Shown here: positions 1-6,053 of the stretch, piece after piece | Position numbering within the stretch: position 1 is the stretch's first letter | How the letters are laid out: each line of letters begins with the position of its first letter | Source: Paludibacteraceae bacterium | GTDB taxonomy: Bacteria > Bacteroidota > Bacteroidia > Bacteroidales > Paludibacteraceae | Reading direction: 5' to 3' | Length of the DNA stretch: 9,896 nucleotides | NCBI GenBank assembly: GCA_018055865.1 | Contig: JAGPGR010000050.1 | Location: 1-9,896, forward strand | Notes under the pieces: model-generated | Seen by the model: the letters and a program-made list of their open reading frames with translations, nothing else | Databases searched by the model: none | What the model was told of the DNA's origin: nothing | Made by a program: the position numbers and the translations under genes

Positions 1-875
1 GCCTGCTCTCCTACACCGAATTCCGGCACGACGGGTATTACAACGTGGAAGGCGGCATGTACAACATTGTGAAAGGGATAGTGAAAGAACTGGAAAAACA
101 AAACGTGAAAATTCGGTACTCCACCGAAATAGTGGATGTACAGTCAGATGGAGACAAGGTGAAAAAACTGACCGACAAAAATGGAAATACCTACGAAGCC
201 GATACTTTTCTGATAAACGCCGATGCCGCTTTGTTCAGAAATCAAATACTGAAACGCCCGAAATTTTCTGACAAAAAACTGGCCAAGATGGAGTGGACTA
301 TGGGATACCTCACTTTTTACGTTGGGATAAAACGAAAATTGCCGCAGGTAAATCACCACAACTACTACCTGGGCGGCAACTACGAGGAGTACGCCAACAA
401 CGTGCTGAAAAACCCCGACACACTCCAGAAGCCTTACTATTACGTGAATGTGGTATCGAAACACAACGCAGAATGTGCCCCTGAGGGATGCGAAAGCTTG
501 TTTTTTGTATGCCCTGTACCCAATATGCAATACAAACCCAACTGGGACGACCGCGAGGAAATAGTGAACAGCATTTTGACTGATTTCTCTGAACGAATAG
601 GCGTAGATATACTCCCGGATATTATCACAAAAACCATTTACACCCCCAAAGAATGGAAAGAGTGGATGAATTTGTATCAGGGAAGCGGATTAGGTTTGTC
701 GCACAAAATGAGCCAGATAGGCGGTCTTCGACCTGCCAATTTCGACGAAAAGTTCCGCAATATGTTCTACGTGGGTGCTTCTACAGTGCCAGGTGCCGGA
801 CTGCCTATGGCCATTATCAGTGCCGACCTGGCTTGTCAGAGAATAATAAAGCAGGCAAAATCTGCTGAAAAATAA
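1..875 (+). CDS. crtI: CrtI-type phytoene desaturase, FAD-dependent (C-terminal part; 5' end outside window)
   Basis: Partial gene. The open frame runs in from the left edge (first full codon at 3) with no stop and gives 290 residues to the TAA at 873-875. Full-length CrtI proteins are near 490 aa, so roughly the N-terminal 200 residues, including the Rossmann dinucleotide motif, are missing. A GTG at 45 is an internal valine, not a start. The visible part follows CrtI order: the GYYNVEGGMYNI segment, a hydrophobic FYVG segment, the A-PEG segment before a PVPN motif, TPKEW, then Q-GGLRP and the C-terminal FAD-binding signature FYVGASTVPGAGLPM. The family desaturates phytoene stepwise in carotenoid synthesis, usually membrane-associated and with FAD. 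I infer phytoene desaturase, but the sibling enzymes CrtD, CrtN and other carotenoid oxidoreductases share these motifs. A prenyl diphosphate synthase gene about 1.1 kb downstream fits an isoprenoid role. No crtB is visible here. Confidence 0.82.
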   Translation, partial: LLSYTEFRHDGYYNVEGGMYNIVKGIVKELEKQNVKIRYSTEIVDVQSDGDKVKKLTDKNGNTYEADTFLINADAALFRNQILKRPKFSDKKLAKMEWTMGYLTFYVGIKRKLPQVNHHNYYLGGNYEEYANNVLKNPDTLQKPYYYVNVVSKHNAECAPEGCESLFFVCPVPNMQYKPNWDDREEIVNSILTDFSERIGVDILPDIITKTIYTPKEWKEWMNLYQGSGLGLSHKMSQIGGLRPANFDEKFRNMFYVGASTVPGAGLPMAIISADLACQRIIKQAKSAEK

Positions 876-893
876 TTTTTTGTAGTAATTTTG
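861..893 (+). promoter_or_regulatory. possible Bacteroidota promoter upstream of ddl
   Basis: TAATTTTG at 886-893 matches the Bacteroidota -7 consensus TAnnTTTG. The -33 candidate, TCTG at 861-864, is weak and lies 21 bp upstream, overlapping the end of the desaturase gene. Transcription would start near 900, leaving a leader of about 28 nt before the ddl ATG. The 52-bp gap would also allow read-through from crtI, so this may be an internal promoter or a chance match. Confidence 0.4.
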
Positions 894-927
894 TTTCAGA
901 AATCAACAAGAATAATTCTCTACAAAA

Positions 928-1902
928 ATGAAAAAAAATATAGCCATCGTAGCCGGAGGCAACTCGTCAGAAGTGCATGTATCGCTGAGAAGTGCTGCCG
1001 GAATCAAATCGTTTATTGACACCGAAAAGTACAACTGCTTCTTAGTAACCATTGTAGGTAAGTTGTGGCAGGTTGAACTTTCGGAAACGAAAAAATACCC
1101 GATTGACAAAAACGATTTCAGCTTTACGGTCGGAAAAAAGAAAACAGTGTTTGACTTTGCCTATATCACTATTCACGGCACTCCGGGCGAAAACGGCATC
1201 CTGCAGGGATATTTTGACCTGCTGGCTATACCTTACTCCACCTGCAATGTACTCGTATCGGCTCTCACGTTCAATAAATTCACCTGCAATCAGTACCTGA
1301 AAGGATTCGGAATTCGCGTGGCAGAATCTGTTCTGCTGCGCAAGGCGAGCAGCATAGCCAACGATGAAGTAATCCAAAAAATCGGATTGCCCTGCTTTAT
1401 CAAACCAAACGTGGGAGGAAGCAGTTTCGGAGTAACGAAAGTGAAGGAAGAAGCCGACATTCAACCCGCCATCGGAAAAGCCTTTTCGGAAGGCGAAGAG
1501 GTGCTCATCGAGCAGTTTGTGAGAGGAAATGAATTTACATGCGGCATGTACAAAACCAAAACCAAAACGGTGGTATTTCCGGTAACGGAAATTGTGACCA
1601 AAAATGAATTTTTTGATTACAGAGCCAAATACAATCATGAGTCAGAGGAGATTACACCGGCCCGCATTTCGGTAGAACTCACAGAGCGGATACAGACTTT
1701 GACCAGTGCCATCTACGAAATTCTGGGCTGCAAAGGCATTATCCGCGTCGATTACATCATTACCGAAAACGAAGAAATCAACCTGCTGGAAGTGAACACA
1801 ACACCCGGCATGACTACAACCAGTTTTATACCGCAGCAGGTAAGCGCAGCCGGACTGGATATAAAAGATGTGATGACCGATATTATCGAAAATGAGATGT
1901 AA
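928..1902 (+). CDS. ddl: D-alanine--D-alanine ligase
   Basis: Complete, 324 aa, within the usual 300-370 range. Cytoplasmic ATP-grasp enzyme joining two D-alanines for the peptidoglycan stem peptide. The N-terminal GGNSSEVHVSL includes E15, matching the E. coli DdlB residue that positions the first D-Ala. HG at 83-84 is followed by GENG and a PYS segment, and SALTFNK (111-117) is the Bacteroidota form of the usual SA-x-x-x-DK. IKPNVGGSSFG (158-168) carries the ATP-binding Lys159 and the Ser loop. EQF (195-197) is the hinge region and FFDYRAKY (228-235) the omega loop. Tyr235 aligns with DdlB Tyr216, which favours D-Ala over D-lactate as the second substrate. R273, D275, E288 and N290 supply Mg and phosphate contacts, and NTTPGMT closes the site. 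The ATG sits in an A-rich context without a Shine-Dalgarno sequence. The gene lies between crtI and a prenyl diphosphate synthase, perhaps co-transcribed. Confidence 0.96.
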   Translation: MKKNIAIVAGGNSSEVHVSLRSAAGIKSFIDTEKYNCFLVTIVGKLWQVELSETKKYPIDKNDFSFTVGKKKTVFDFAYITIHGTPGENGILQGYFDLLAIPYSTCNVLVSALTFNKFTCNQYLKGFGIRVAESVLLRKASSIANDEVIQKIGLPCFIKPNVGGSSFGVTKVKEEADIQPAIGKAFSEGEEVLIEQFVRGNEFTCGMYKTKTKTVVFPVTEIVTKNEFFDYRAKYNHESEEITPARISVELTERIQTLTSAIYEILGCKGIIRVDYIITENEEINLLEVNTTPGMTTTSFIPQQVSAAGLDIKDVMTDIIENEM

Positions 1903-1959
1903 AAAAATCCCCCTAATTCCCCTCCCGCCTTGCGGGATAAACTCCGGGAGACTTTTTTT
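1901..1959. repeat. GC-rich hairpin flanked by A7 and T7 runs; dispersed-repeat-like, possible terminator
   Basis: An A7 run (1901-1907, overlapping the ddl stop codon) is followed by a C-rich stretch. Two alternative stems come next: CCCGC 1924-1928 with GCGGG 1932-1936 (3-nt loop), and CTCCCG 1922-1927 with CGGGAG 1945-1950, then a T7 run at 1953-1959. The A-run/C-rich/G-rich/T-run layout looks like short palindromic repeats scattered between genes in some Bacteroidota genomes. That comparison is from memory and only one copy is in the window. A stem followed by T7 could also work as a Rho-independent terminator for ddl, which would separate it from the synthase gene. Confidence 0.5.
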
Positions 1960-2020
1960 AAGAATACAAATCAGAGACTAACAATTCAACTATTCCACCA
2001 ATCAAACCAATACAGCACTT

Positions 2021-2998
2021 ATGTACACATTCAACGAGGTTTTAAGCATTGTAAACTCAGAAGTGGAACAAATCAACTGGAAACGGGAGCCTTTCGGTCT
2101 TTACGAACCGATTGAATACATCTTGTCGCTGGGTGGAAAACGGCTTCGGCCGGCCATTACGCTGATGGCATGTAATCTGTATTCGGACGAGGTGATGAAA
2201 GCCCTGAAACCGGCAATCGGTCTGGAGATATTTCATAACTTCACCCTGCTGCACGACGACATCATGGACCGTGCCGATATGCGACGTGGAAAACCAACCG
2301 TTCACAGAGTCTGGAACGATAATACGGCCATTCTTTCGGGAGATGTGATGCAAATAGAGGCGTATAAATGGATAGCCGAAGCACCTGAAAATCAGCTGAA
2401 AATCGTATTGGATTTATTCTCAAAAACAGCTTCCGAAATTTGCGAAGGACAGCAACTCGACATGGAATTTGAGCAGCGAAGCGATGTGACTGCCGATCAG
2501 TATATAGAAATGATAAGGCTGAAAACAGCGGTACTGGTTGCAGCCGGATGCCGGATTGGAGCAATAATAGGCGGCTCAGACGAGGAAGATGCCCTGAATC
2601 TGTACGATTTCGGAAATTATATCGGACTTGCTTTTCAGTTGAAAGACGACCTGCTGGATGTTTACGGAAATGAAGCAAGTTTCGGGAAAAAAATAGGCGG
2701 AGACATTCTGTGTAATAAAAAAACATACCTACTCATTCATACCCTCAAAACAGCACAGGGTAAAGACAATGAAGAACTGATGTACTGGCTTGGCAATAAC
2801 GAAAAAGCTGATCAGGAAGATAAAATCAAGGCAGTAACTGCCATTTTTACACGCTTGAAAGCAAGGGAAATTTGTGAAAATGCCATGCAACACTATTATG
2901 ACCTGGCTACAGAAAGTCTTGATAAAGTGAAAGTACCCGAAGCAAGGAAAGAACAATTGAGAAAATTAGCACAAAAATTGATGTCAAGAGACGATTAA
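2021..2998 (+). CDS. short-chain trans-polyprenyl diphosphate synthase (FPP/GGPP synthase-like)
   Basis: Complete, 325 aa, the usual size. It condenses allylic diphosphates with isopentenyl diphosphate in the cytoplasm. LGGKRLRP (37-44) is the family's GGKR-RP motif. The first Asp-rich motif is DDIMD (79-83), followed by RR 88-89, and the second is DDLLD (209-213), preceded by GLAFQLK. The first motif is DDxxD, not the DDxxxxD of typical bacterial FPP synthases. The fifth residue before it is Phe74. From family knowledge a bulky aromatic there stops elongation near C15-C20, whereas octaprenyl synthases such as IspB have Ala. I therefore infer an FPP/GGPP synthase, possibly feeding the carotenoid pathway suggested by crtI as well as quinone and lipid-carrier synthesis. 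IspA-like or heptaprenyl synthase remain alternatives, so no symbol is given. No TAnnTTTG element lies in the 118 bp upstream, so expression may come from ddl. Confidence 0.9.
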   Translation: MYTFNEVLSIVNSEVEQINWKREPFGLYEPIEYILSLGGKRLRPAITLMACNLYSDEVMKALKPAIGLEIFHNFTLLHDDIMDRADMRRGKPTVHRVWNDNTAILSGDVMQIEAYKWIAEAPENQLKIVLDLFSKTASEICEGQQLDMEFEQRSDVTADQYIEMIRLKTAVLVAAGCRIGAIIGGSDEEDALNLYDFGNYIGLAFQLKDDLLDVYGNEASFGKKIGGDILCNKKTYLLIHTLKTAQGKDNEELMYWLGNNEKADQEDKIKAVTAIFTRLKAREICENAMQHYYDLATESLDKVKVPEARKEQLRKLAQKLMSRDD

Positions 2999-3004
2999 AA
3001 TTCG

Positions 3005-3012
3005 TACTTTTG
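3005..3012 (+). promoter_or_regulatory. possible -7 promoter element upstream of the 235-aa unknown gene
   Basis: TACTTTTG fits the TAnnTTTG consensus exactly and lies 50 bp before the next start codon, just after the polyprenyl synthase stop. The nearest upstream TTG (2978-2980) is 24 bp away, longer than the usual spacing of about 20, so the -33 part is poor. Transcription would begin near 3019. Confidence 0.4.
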
Positions 3013-3062
3013 TAAAAAATACAACTTAAACAACCCTGTTATAATCCTTTCAGAAAGAAACT

Positions 3063-3770
3063 ATGCCCTACCGCCGTTTACCAAATACTGATCAGTCACG
3101 ACTAAGAGCACTTCGAACAGCTATAAAACAAGCGGGTCATCAGAATTTCAACGATCAGGTAGTTACTTTCAAATCAATAAGGGAGGCTGAAAATTTTCTG
3201 AACGTGTTCGAAAAACAACTTTTTCTCTACAAACAAACACTGGAGAGTCAGATCAACGCCAATAAACAGTATCAGCACGTATTGAACAATGCCCGGATGT
3301 ACATTTCGCACTTTATTCAGGTTTTCAATCTGGCTGTAATCCGCGGCGACATCAAAAAAGAGCACAAACTATTCTATCATCTCGACCCGGAAATACACAA
3401 CGTACCCGATCTGACAACCGAATCGGCTTTACTGAATTGGGGTAAGAAAATAATTGATGGAGAAAATGAACGAATCCGTAACGGAGGCTCACCTATTTAC
3501 AATCCGACTATTGCAAAAGTGCAGGTTCATTTTGAAGTTTTCAAAGAATACAAATCCAATCAGAAACTCTACCAGGCCACAACAAATCGTAACTGGGAAG
3601 AACTTGTTAAACTACGAAAAGCCTGCGACATCATTATTCTGGATATCTGGAATCAGATAGAAGAGTATTATAAGAATGAAACTCCTTACCATAAACTGAT
3701 AAAATGCAGGAAATTCGGACTGGTATATTATTATCGCCGCAACGAAAAAGAACTGACACCCGACGATTGA
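3063..3770 (+). CDS. conserved-looking hypothetical protein, 235 aa, function unknown
   Basis: I cannot assign a function. The ATG at 3063 follows an A-rich leader and the TGA is at 3768-3770. The product has no signal peptide and no hydrophobic segment long enough to span a membrane, so it is probably cytoplasmic. It is rich in basic and aromatic residues: RRLPNTDQSRLRALRTAI at 4-21 and GLVYYYRRNEKE near the C terminus. The middle reads as mostly alpha-helical (residues about 38-100 and 150-205) with a short GGSPIYNP turn at 141-148. The N-terminal pattern MPYRRLPNTD looks familiar from uncharacterised Bacteroidales proteins, but that is memory, not a search. A nucleic-acid or RNA-related role would fit the basic character, without direct evidence. 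It follows the prenyl synthase on the same strand with a 64-bp gap holding a possible -7 element. It converges on the cyclo-ligase gene with only 6 bp between stops. Confidence 0.85.
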   Translation: MPYRRLPNTDQSRLRALRTAIKQAGHQNFNDQVVTFKSIREAENFLNVFEKQLFLYKQTLESQINANKQYQHVLNNARMYISHFIQVFNLAVIRGDIKKEHKLFYHLDPEIHNVPDLTTESALLNWGKKIIDGENERIRNGGSPIYNPTIAKVQVHFEVFKEYKSNQKLYQATTNRNWEELVKLRKACDIIILDIWNQIEEYYKNETPYHKLIKCRKFGLVYYYRRNEKELTPDD

Positions 3771-3776
3771 GCTGTA

Positions 3777-4364
3777 TCAATCAACCACCTGATTCGGACT
3801 GAAAATTTTATGCATTTTCATATTGCCCCATTTTACGGGCACCTTGTCCAGAAGCTGAAAATCGTACCCTACCCCGAAGGTTTTTATGTTCTTTACAGAT
3901 AAATAAGTATCGTAGTAGCCTCCACCACGCCCCAATCTGTTTTTTTTCCTGTCGAAAGCCACTCCCGGAATAATAGCCAAATCCACTTTACCTGCAAAAA
4001 TTTCAGTCTTTGGTTCCCTCGCTGCGCCCGCATCATCGGTCGATTCGTCGAAAGAGATGAATCTCTTCATACTCAGTTTATCTCCGTGAACAGATGGAAG
4101 CAGTATGGTTTTCTGCTCACTCCACTTCTGAATGTACCGGTGCGTGGGAAGTTCGGAAGATTTGGACCAGTAAACCAGGATGGTTTGGGCACTAAGAAAA
4201 TCCTTACATTGCTCTATCTTTTTAAAGACAATATCTGCTGCATTATCTTTCTGTTCGTTACTCAGTTGCTTTTTCAGCTGGTGCATTTCTTCTCTGACAC
4301 GTTTTTTTTGCTGTTTTATCCGTTCATGACGAAAAGAAAACAGCTTTGAAAAATAATTTTTCAT
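3777..4364 (-). CDS. 5-formyltetrahydrofolate cyclo-ligase (MTHFS family)
   Basis: Complete, 195 aa, typical of the family. It converts 5-formyl-THF to 5,10-methenyl-THF using ATP in cytoplasmic one-carbon metabolism. The diagnostic C-terminal motif RLGRGGGYYDTYL (143-155) is the phosphate/ATP-binding loop. Upstream of it DLAIIPGVAFD (128-138) is the standard preceding strand, and an SELPTHRYI segment (70-78) with ILLP follows the substrate-binding pattern. The start is set at the ATG 4364-4362. The frame can be opened at a TTG two codons earlier, but ATG is the simpler choice. Even so the N terminus has about 15 residues (YFSKLFSFRHERIK) before the usual first helix. The gene lies 32 bp downstream of the DUF4294 gene on the same strand and is probably co-transcribed. 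The bacterial gene is sometimes called fau or ygfA. Confidence 0.93.
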   Translation of the reverse strand: MKNYFSKLFSFRHERIKQQKKRVREEMHQLKKQLSNEQKDNAADIVFKKIEQCKDFLSAQTILVYWSKSSELPTHRYIQKWSEQKTILLPSVHGDKLSMKRFISFDESTDDAGAAREPKTEIFAGKVDLAIIPGVAFDRKKNRLGRGGGYYDTYLSVKNIKTFGVGYDFQLLDKVPVKWGNMKMHKIFSPNQVVD

Positions 4365-4396
4365 CCGCAAAAAATGGCAAGGTTAATATAAAAAGG

Positions 4397-5020
4397 CTAT
4401 AGCTGACCGGCATCAACCAGCGTCACCACACGTTCAACAATACGGTCCTTGTCGGAAGCGTCGTATTCGCTTTTCAGATCAGAGCCAAAAAACAAGGCAA
4501 TTGTATTCCAGAAAAAAGCAGGCATGTTGCCTTTGTACGATTTAATTATTTCATACGTATTGATATCGTGCTCTCTGTCAATGAGTTTTATCAGCATTTT
4601 ACCCTGATTGACAGTCATATTTCGTAATGGCTTTTCGTATTGTTTGAAAATTCGTTTCTGAAACTCGTTAATGTGTCTTTTTCGGGCAGCATCGTCGGAC
4701 ATCAGAAACAACTCTCTGTTCAGTCGGTTTATCTCTAAGGTAGCTAATCGTGCATAAGGCAATGCCTTTTTCACATCTCTGACCGTACGCCAGTAAAATT
4801 TTTCCTGCCTGCTGCTTCTGAAAACCAGAGGAGGATACACGAATAACTCACGTAAATTGTCCAGATAAATCGTATCGCCATTTTCAATGACCATTTCCAT
4901 CATGGCATACGAAGTGGGACGTGTACCAGGAACGGTCATGTCGACACTTATCTGAGCATAAATTCCTGAAAATGGAAGAAGTAAAGTCAGAAACAACCCG
5001 AATGTAAATCCTTTGTTCAT
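4397..5020 (-). CDS. exported DUF4294 family protein
   Basis: Complete, 207 aa. The N terminus is a clear Sec signal peptide: basic MNK, a hydrophobic stretch about 5-20, then YAQ with likely cleavage before Q23, so the mature protein is periplasmic. The body matches what I know of the Bacteroidota-specific DUF4294 family. FYWRTVRDVKKALPYA (75-90) has the W-R-x-x-x-x-VK-x-x-x-PYA pattern. NQGKMLIKLIDRE (138-150) has the QG-x-x-L-I-K-L-I-D-R signature. Trp171 and FFGSDLKSEYD (177-187) follow. The function is not known. There is no lipobox and no internal transmembrane segment. It is the first gene of a probable two-gene unit with the cyclo-ligase, and a well-formed promoter lies directly upstream. 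The pairing with a folate enzyme may be only transcriptional, since the two products act in different compartments. Confidence 0.9.
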   Translation of the reverse strand: MNKGFTFGLFLTLLLPFSGIYAQISVDMTVPGTRPTSYAMMEMVIENGDTIYLDNLRELFVYPPLVFRSSRQEKFYWRTVRDVKKALPYARLATLEINRLNRELFLMSDDAARKRHINEFQKRIFKQYEKPLRNMTVNQGKMLIKLIDREHDINTYEIIKSYKGNMPAFFWNTIALFFGSDLKSEYDASDKDRIVERVVTLVDAGQL

Positions 5021-5037
5021 TGTAATATTATCAGCGT

Positions 5038-5069
5038 CAAAGATACTAAATCCTGAAAGATGTTACAAA
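5038..5069 (-). promoter_or_regulatory. Bacteroidota-type promoter for DUF4294--cyclo-ligase unit
   Basis: Read on the minus strand, TTTG (plus positions 5066-5069) is followed by exactly 20 bp and then TATCTTTG (plus 5038-5045), a full match to TTTG / TAnnTTTG. This is the best-spaced promoter in the window. Transcription would start about 7 bp further on, near 5031, leaving a leader of roughly 10 nt before the start codon at 5020. Confidence 0.6.
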
Positions 5070-5118
5070 ATTCCCTGAAAATTTACAACAATAATTATTC
5101 CAACTTATTATTTTCTTT

Positions 5119-5150
5119 TATGACAAATTATAAATTATTTGTTACTTTTG
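5119..5150 (+). promoter_or_regulatory. probable promoter for the outer-membrane barrel operon
   Basis: TACTTTTG at 5143-5150 matches the TAnnTTTG -7 consensus. At 20 bp upstream lies TATG (5119-5122), a weak -33. The spacer contains a perfect tandem copy of the heptamer AAATTAT (5125-5131 and 5132-5138). Transcription would begin near 5157, giving a leader of about 68 nt before the ATG at 5225. A start at the upstream TTG 5159 would be almost leaderless, which supports the ATG choice. Confidence 0.5.
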
Positions 5151-5224
5151 GCAACTGATTGCTTCCTGTAGTCAAAACTATAATATTTGTACCCGATTCC
5201 GAAACTTATAGCTGTTCTTTTTTT

Positions 5225-6043
5225 ATGAAACGATGCTGTTTAATCCTTCTGCTGGCCGGATACATATCAGGCTCGGTAGCACAGATAGCTCCGGTTGTAG
5301 CTTCTTCTGTTTCCATTGCCAACACTTCTGTAGCTGTTCTGAGCGATTGGAGTGCTTTTCAAAACACGGCGGCACTGGCTCATGTGGAGAATATTGAGGT
5401 TGCAGCACAGTACGAAAATCGCTTCATGATGAAAGAACTGAGCACCCGAAGCGTTCAGACCGGATTCAATACCAAATACGTCAATGTAGGATTAAGCTTT
5501 TCGTATCAGGGATACTCGGCTTACAATGAGATGATTACCGGATTGGGATTGGCCCGTAATTTTGGTGATAAATTCTCCATGGGTGTGCAGTTCGACTACT
5601 ATACGGCTTATTTTTCTGCCTCCGATGAGAACCGATACCGCGGAGCCGTGCTGGCTCAATTCGGAGTGGCTGCCACCATTTTTCCGCAACTTACAGTCGG
5701 CTTTCACACCTTCAATCCATTCCAAACAACCATCAAAACCGAGTTCAGCGAAAAACGAATTCCTTCCATTTTCAGCATCGGAACCAACTATGCCTTTGCC
5801 GACAATCTGAACTGGCTCTCCCAAATAGACAAGGAAGCAAGCAGCAACTTCCGCTTTGCATCGGGCTTTGAATATTCCATGATACGGGAACTTACGGTGA
5901 AACTTGGAGCTTATGGCACCGATTATCTGATTCCCTGCCTTGGTTTTGGGGTGCATCTGGGTTCATTTCACTTCTATCTGAACGGCGAACTGCATCCGCT
6001 GCTGGGATTGAATACGGTTGCTAATCTGAAATTTCGCTACTAA
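5225..6043 (+). CDS. predicted outer-membrane beta-barrel protein (PorV/PorQ-like), 272 aa
   Basis: The start is set at ATG 5225, not the in-frame TTG at 5159, because it gives a clean Sec signal peptide: MKR, a hydrophobic core 5-13, cleavage after SVA before Q20. The mature protein alternates polar and hydrophobic or aromatic residues in many short strands (for example YVNVGLSFSY, FSMGVQFDYYTAYF, RGAVLAQFGVAATI, LTVKLGAYG, FHFYLNGEL). It ends in NLKFRY, a terminal aromatic residue as in BAM-inserted barrels. The early segment SVSIANTSVAVLSDWSAFQNTAALA (29-52) resembles the opening of PorV/PorQ-type barrels, in which a NPAGLA-like motif follows the SD-WS-F segment. That suggests a PorV/PorQ-like protein, a group that includes type IX secretion components, but I cannot confirm membership. 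It is the first gene of an operon: the 690-aa barrel gene starts 10 bp after its stop. Confidence 0.8.
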   Translation: MKRCCLILLLAGYISGSVAQIAPVVASSVSIANTSVAVLSDWSAFQNTAALAHVENIEVAAQYENRFMMKELSTRSVQTGFNTKYVNVGLSFSYQGYSAYNEMITGLGLARNFGDKFSMGVQFDYYTAYFSASDENRYRGAVLAQFGVAATIFPQLTVGFHTFNPFQTTIKTEFSEKRIPSIFSIGTNYAFADNLNWLSQIDKEASSNFRFASGFEYSMIRELTVKLGAYGTDYLIPCLGFGVHLGSFHFYLNGELHPLLGLNTVANLKFRY

Positions 6044-6053
6044 ATTCACACTG

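Noticed and set aside
45..47. GTG as the start of the desaturase gene
   Set aside because: The frame stays open to the left edge and the residues before it (EFRHDGYYN) continue the CrtI family pattern, so the codon is internal.
1042..1638. A 198-codon open frame on the minus strand inside ddl
   Set aside because: Antisense to an unambiguous D-Ala-D-Ala ligase with all catalytic residues; no motif of its own.
1930..2115. A 61-codon + strand frame between ddl and the polyprenyl synthase
   Set aside because: It starts with TTG inside the hairpin element and overlaps the first 95 bases of the synthase gene in another frame; composition and position indicate chance.
5159..5224. Upstream TTG start for the 272-aa barrel gene
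   Set aside because: It would place 22 residues in front of a complete signal peptide and lies within about 2 bases of the inferred transcription start; the ATG at 5225 is better.
5021..5224. A possible small RNA or riboswitch in the 204-bp divergent intergenic region
   Set aside because: The stretch is A/T-rich and is explained by two divergent promoter elements; I found no stable GC stem or known riboswitch core.
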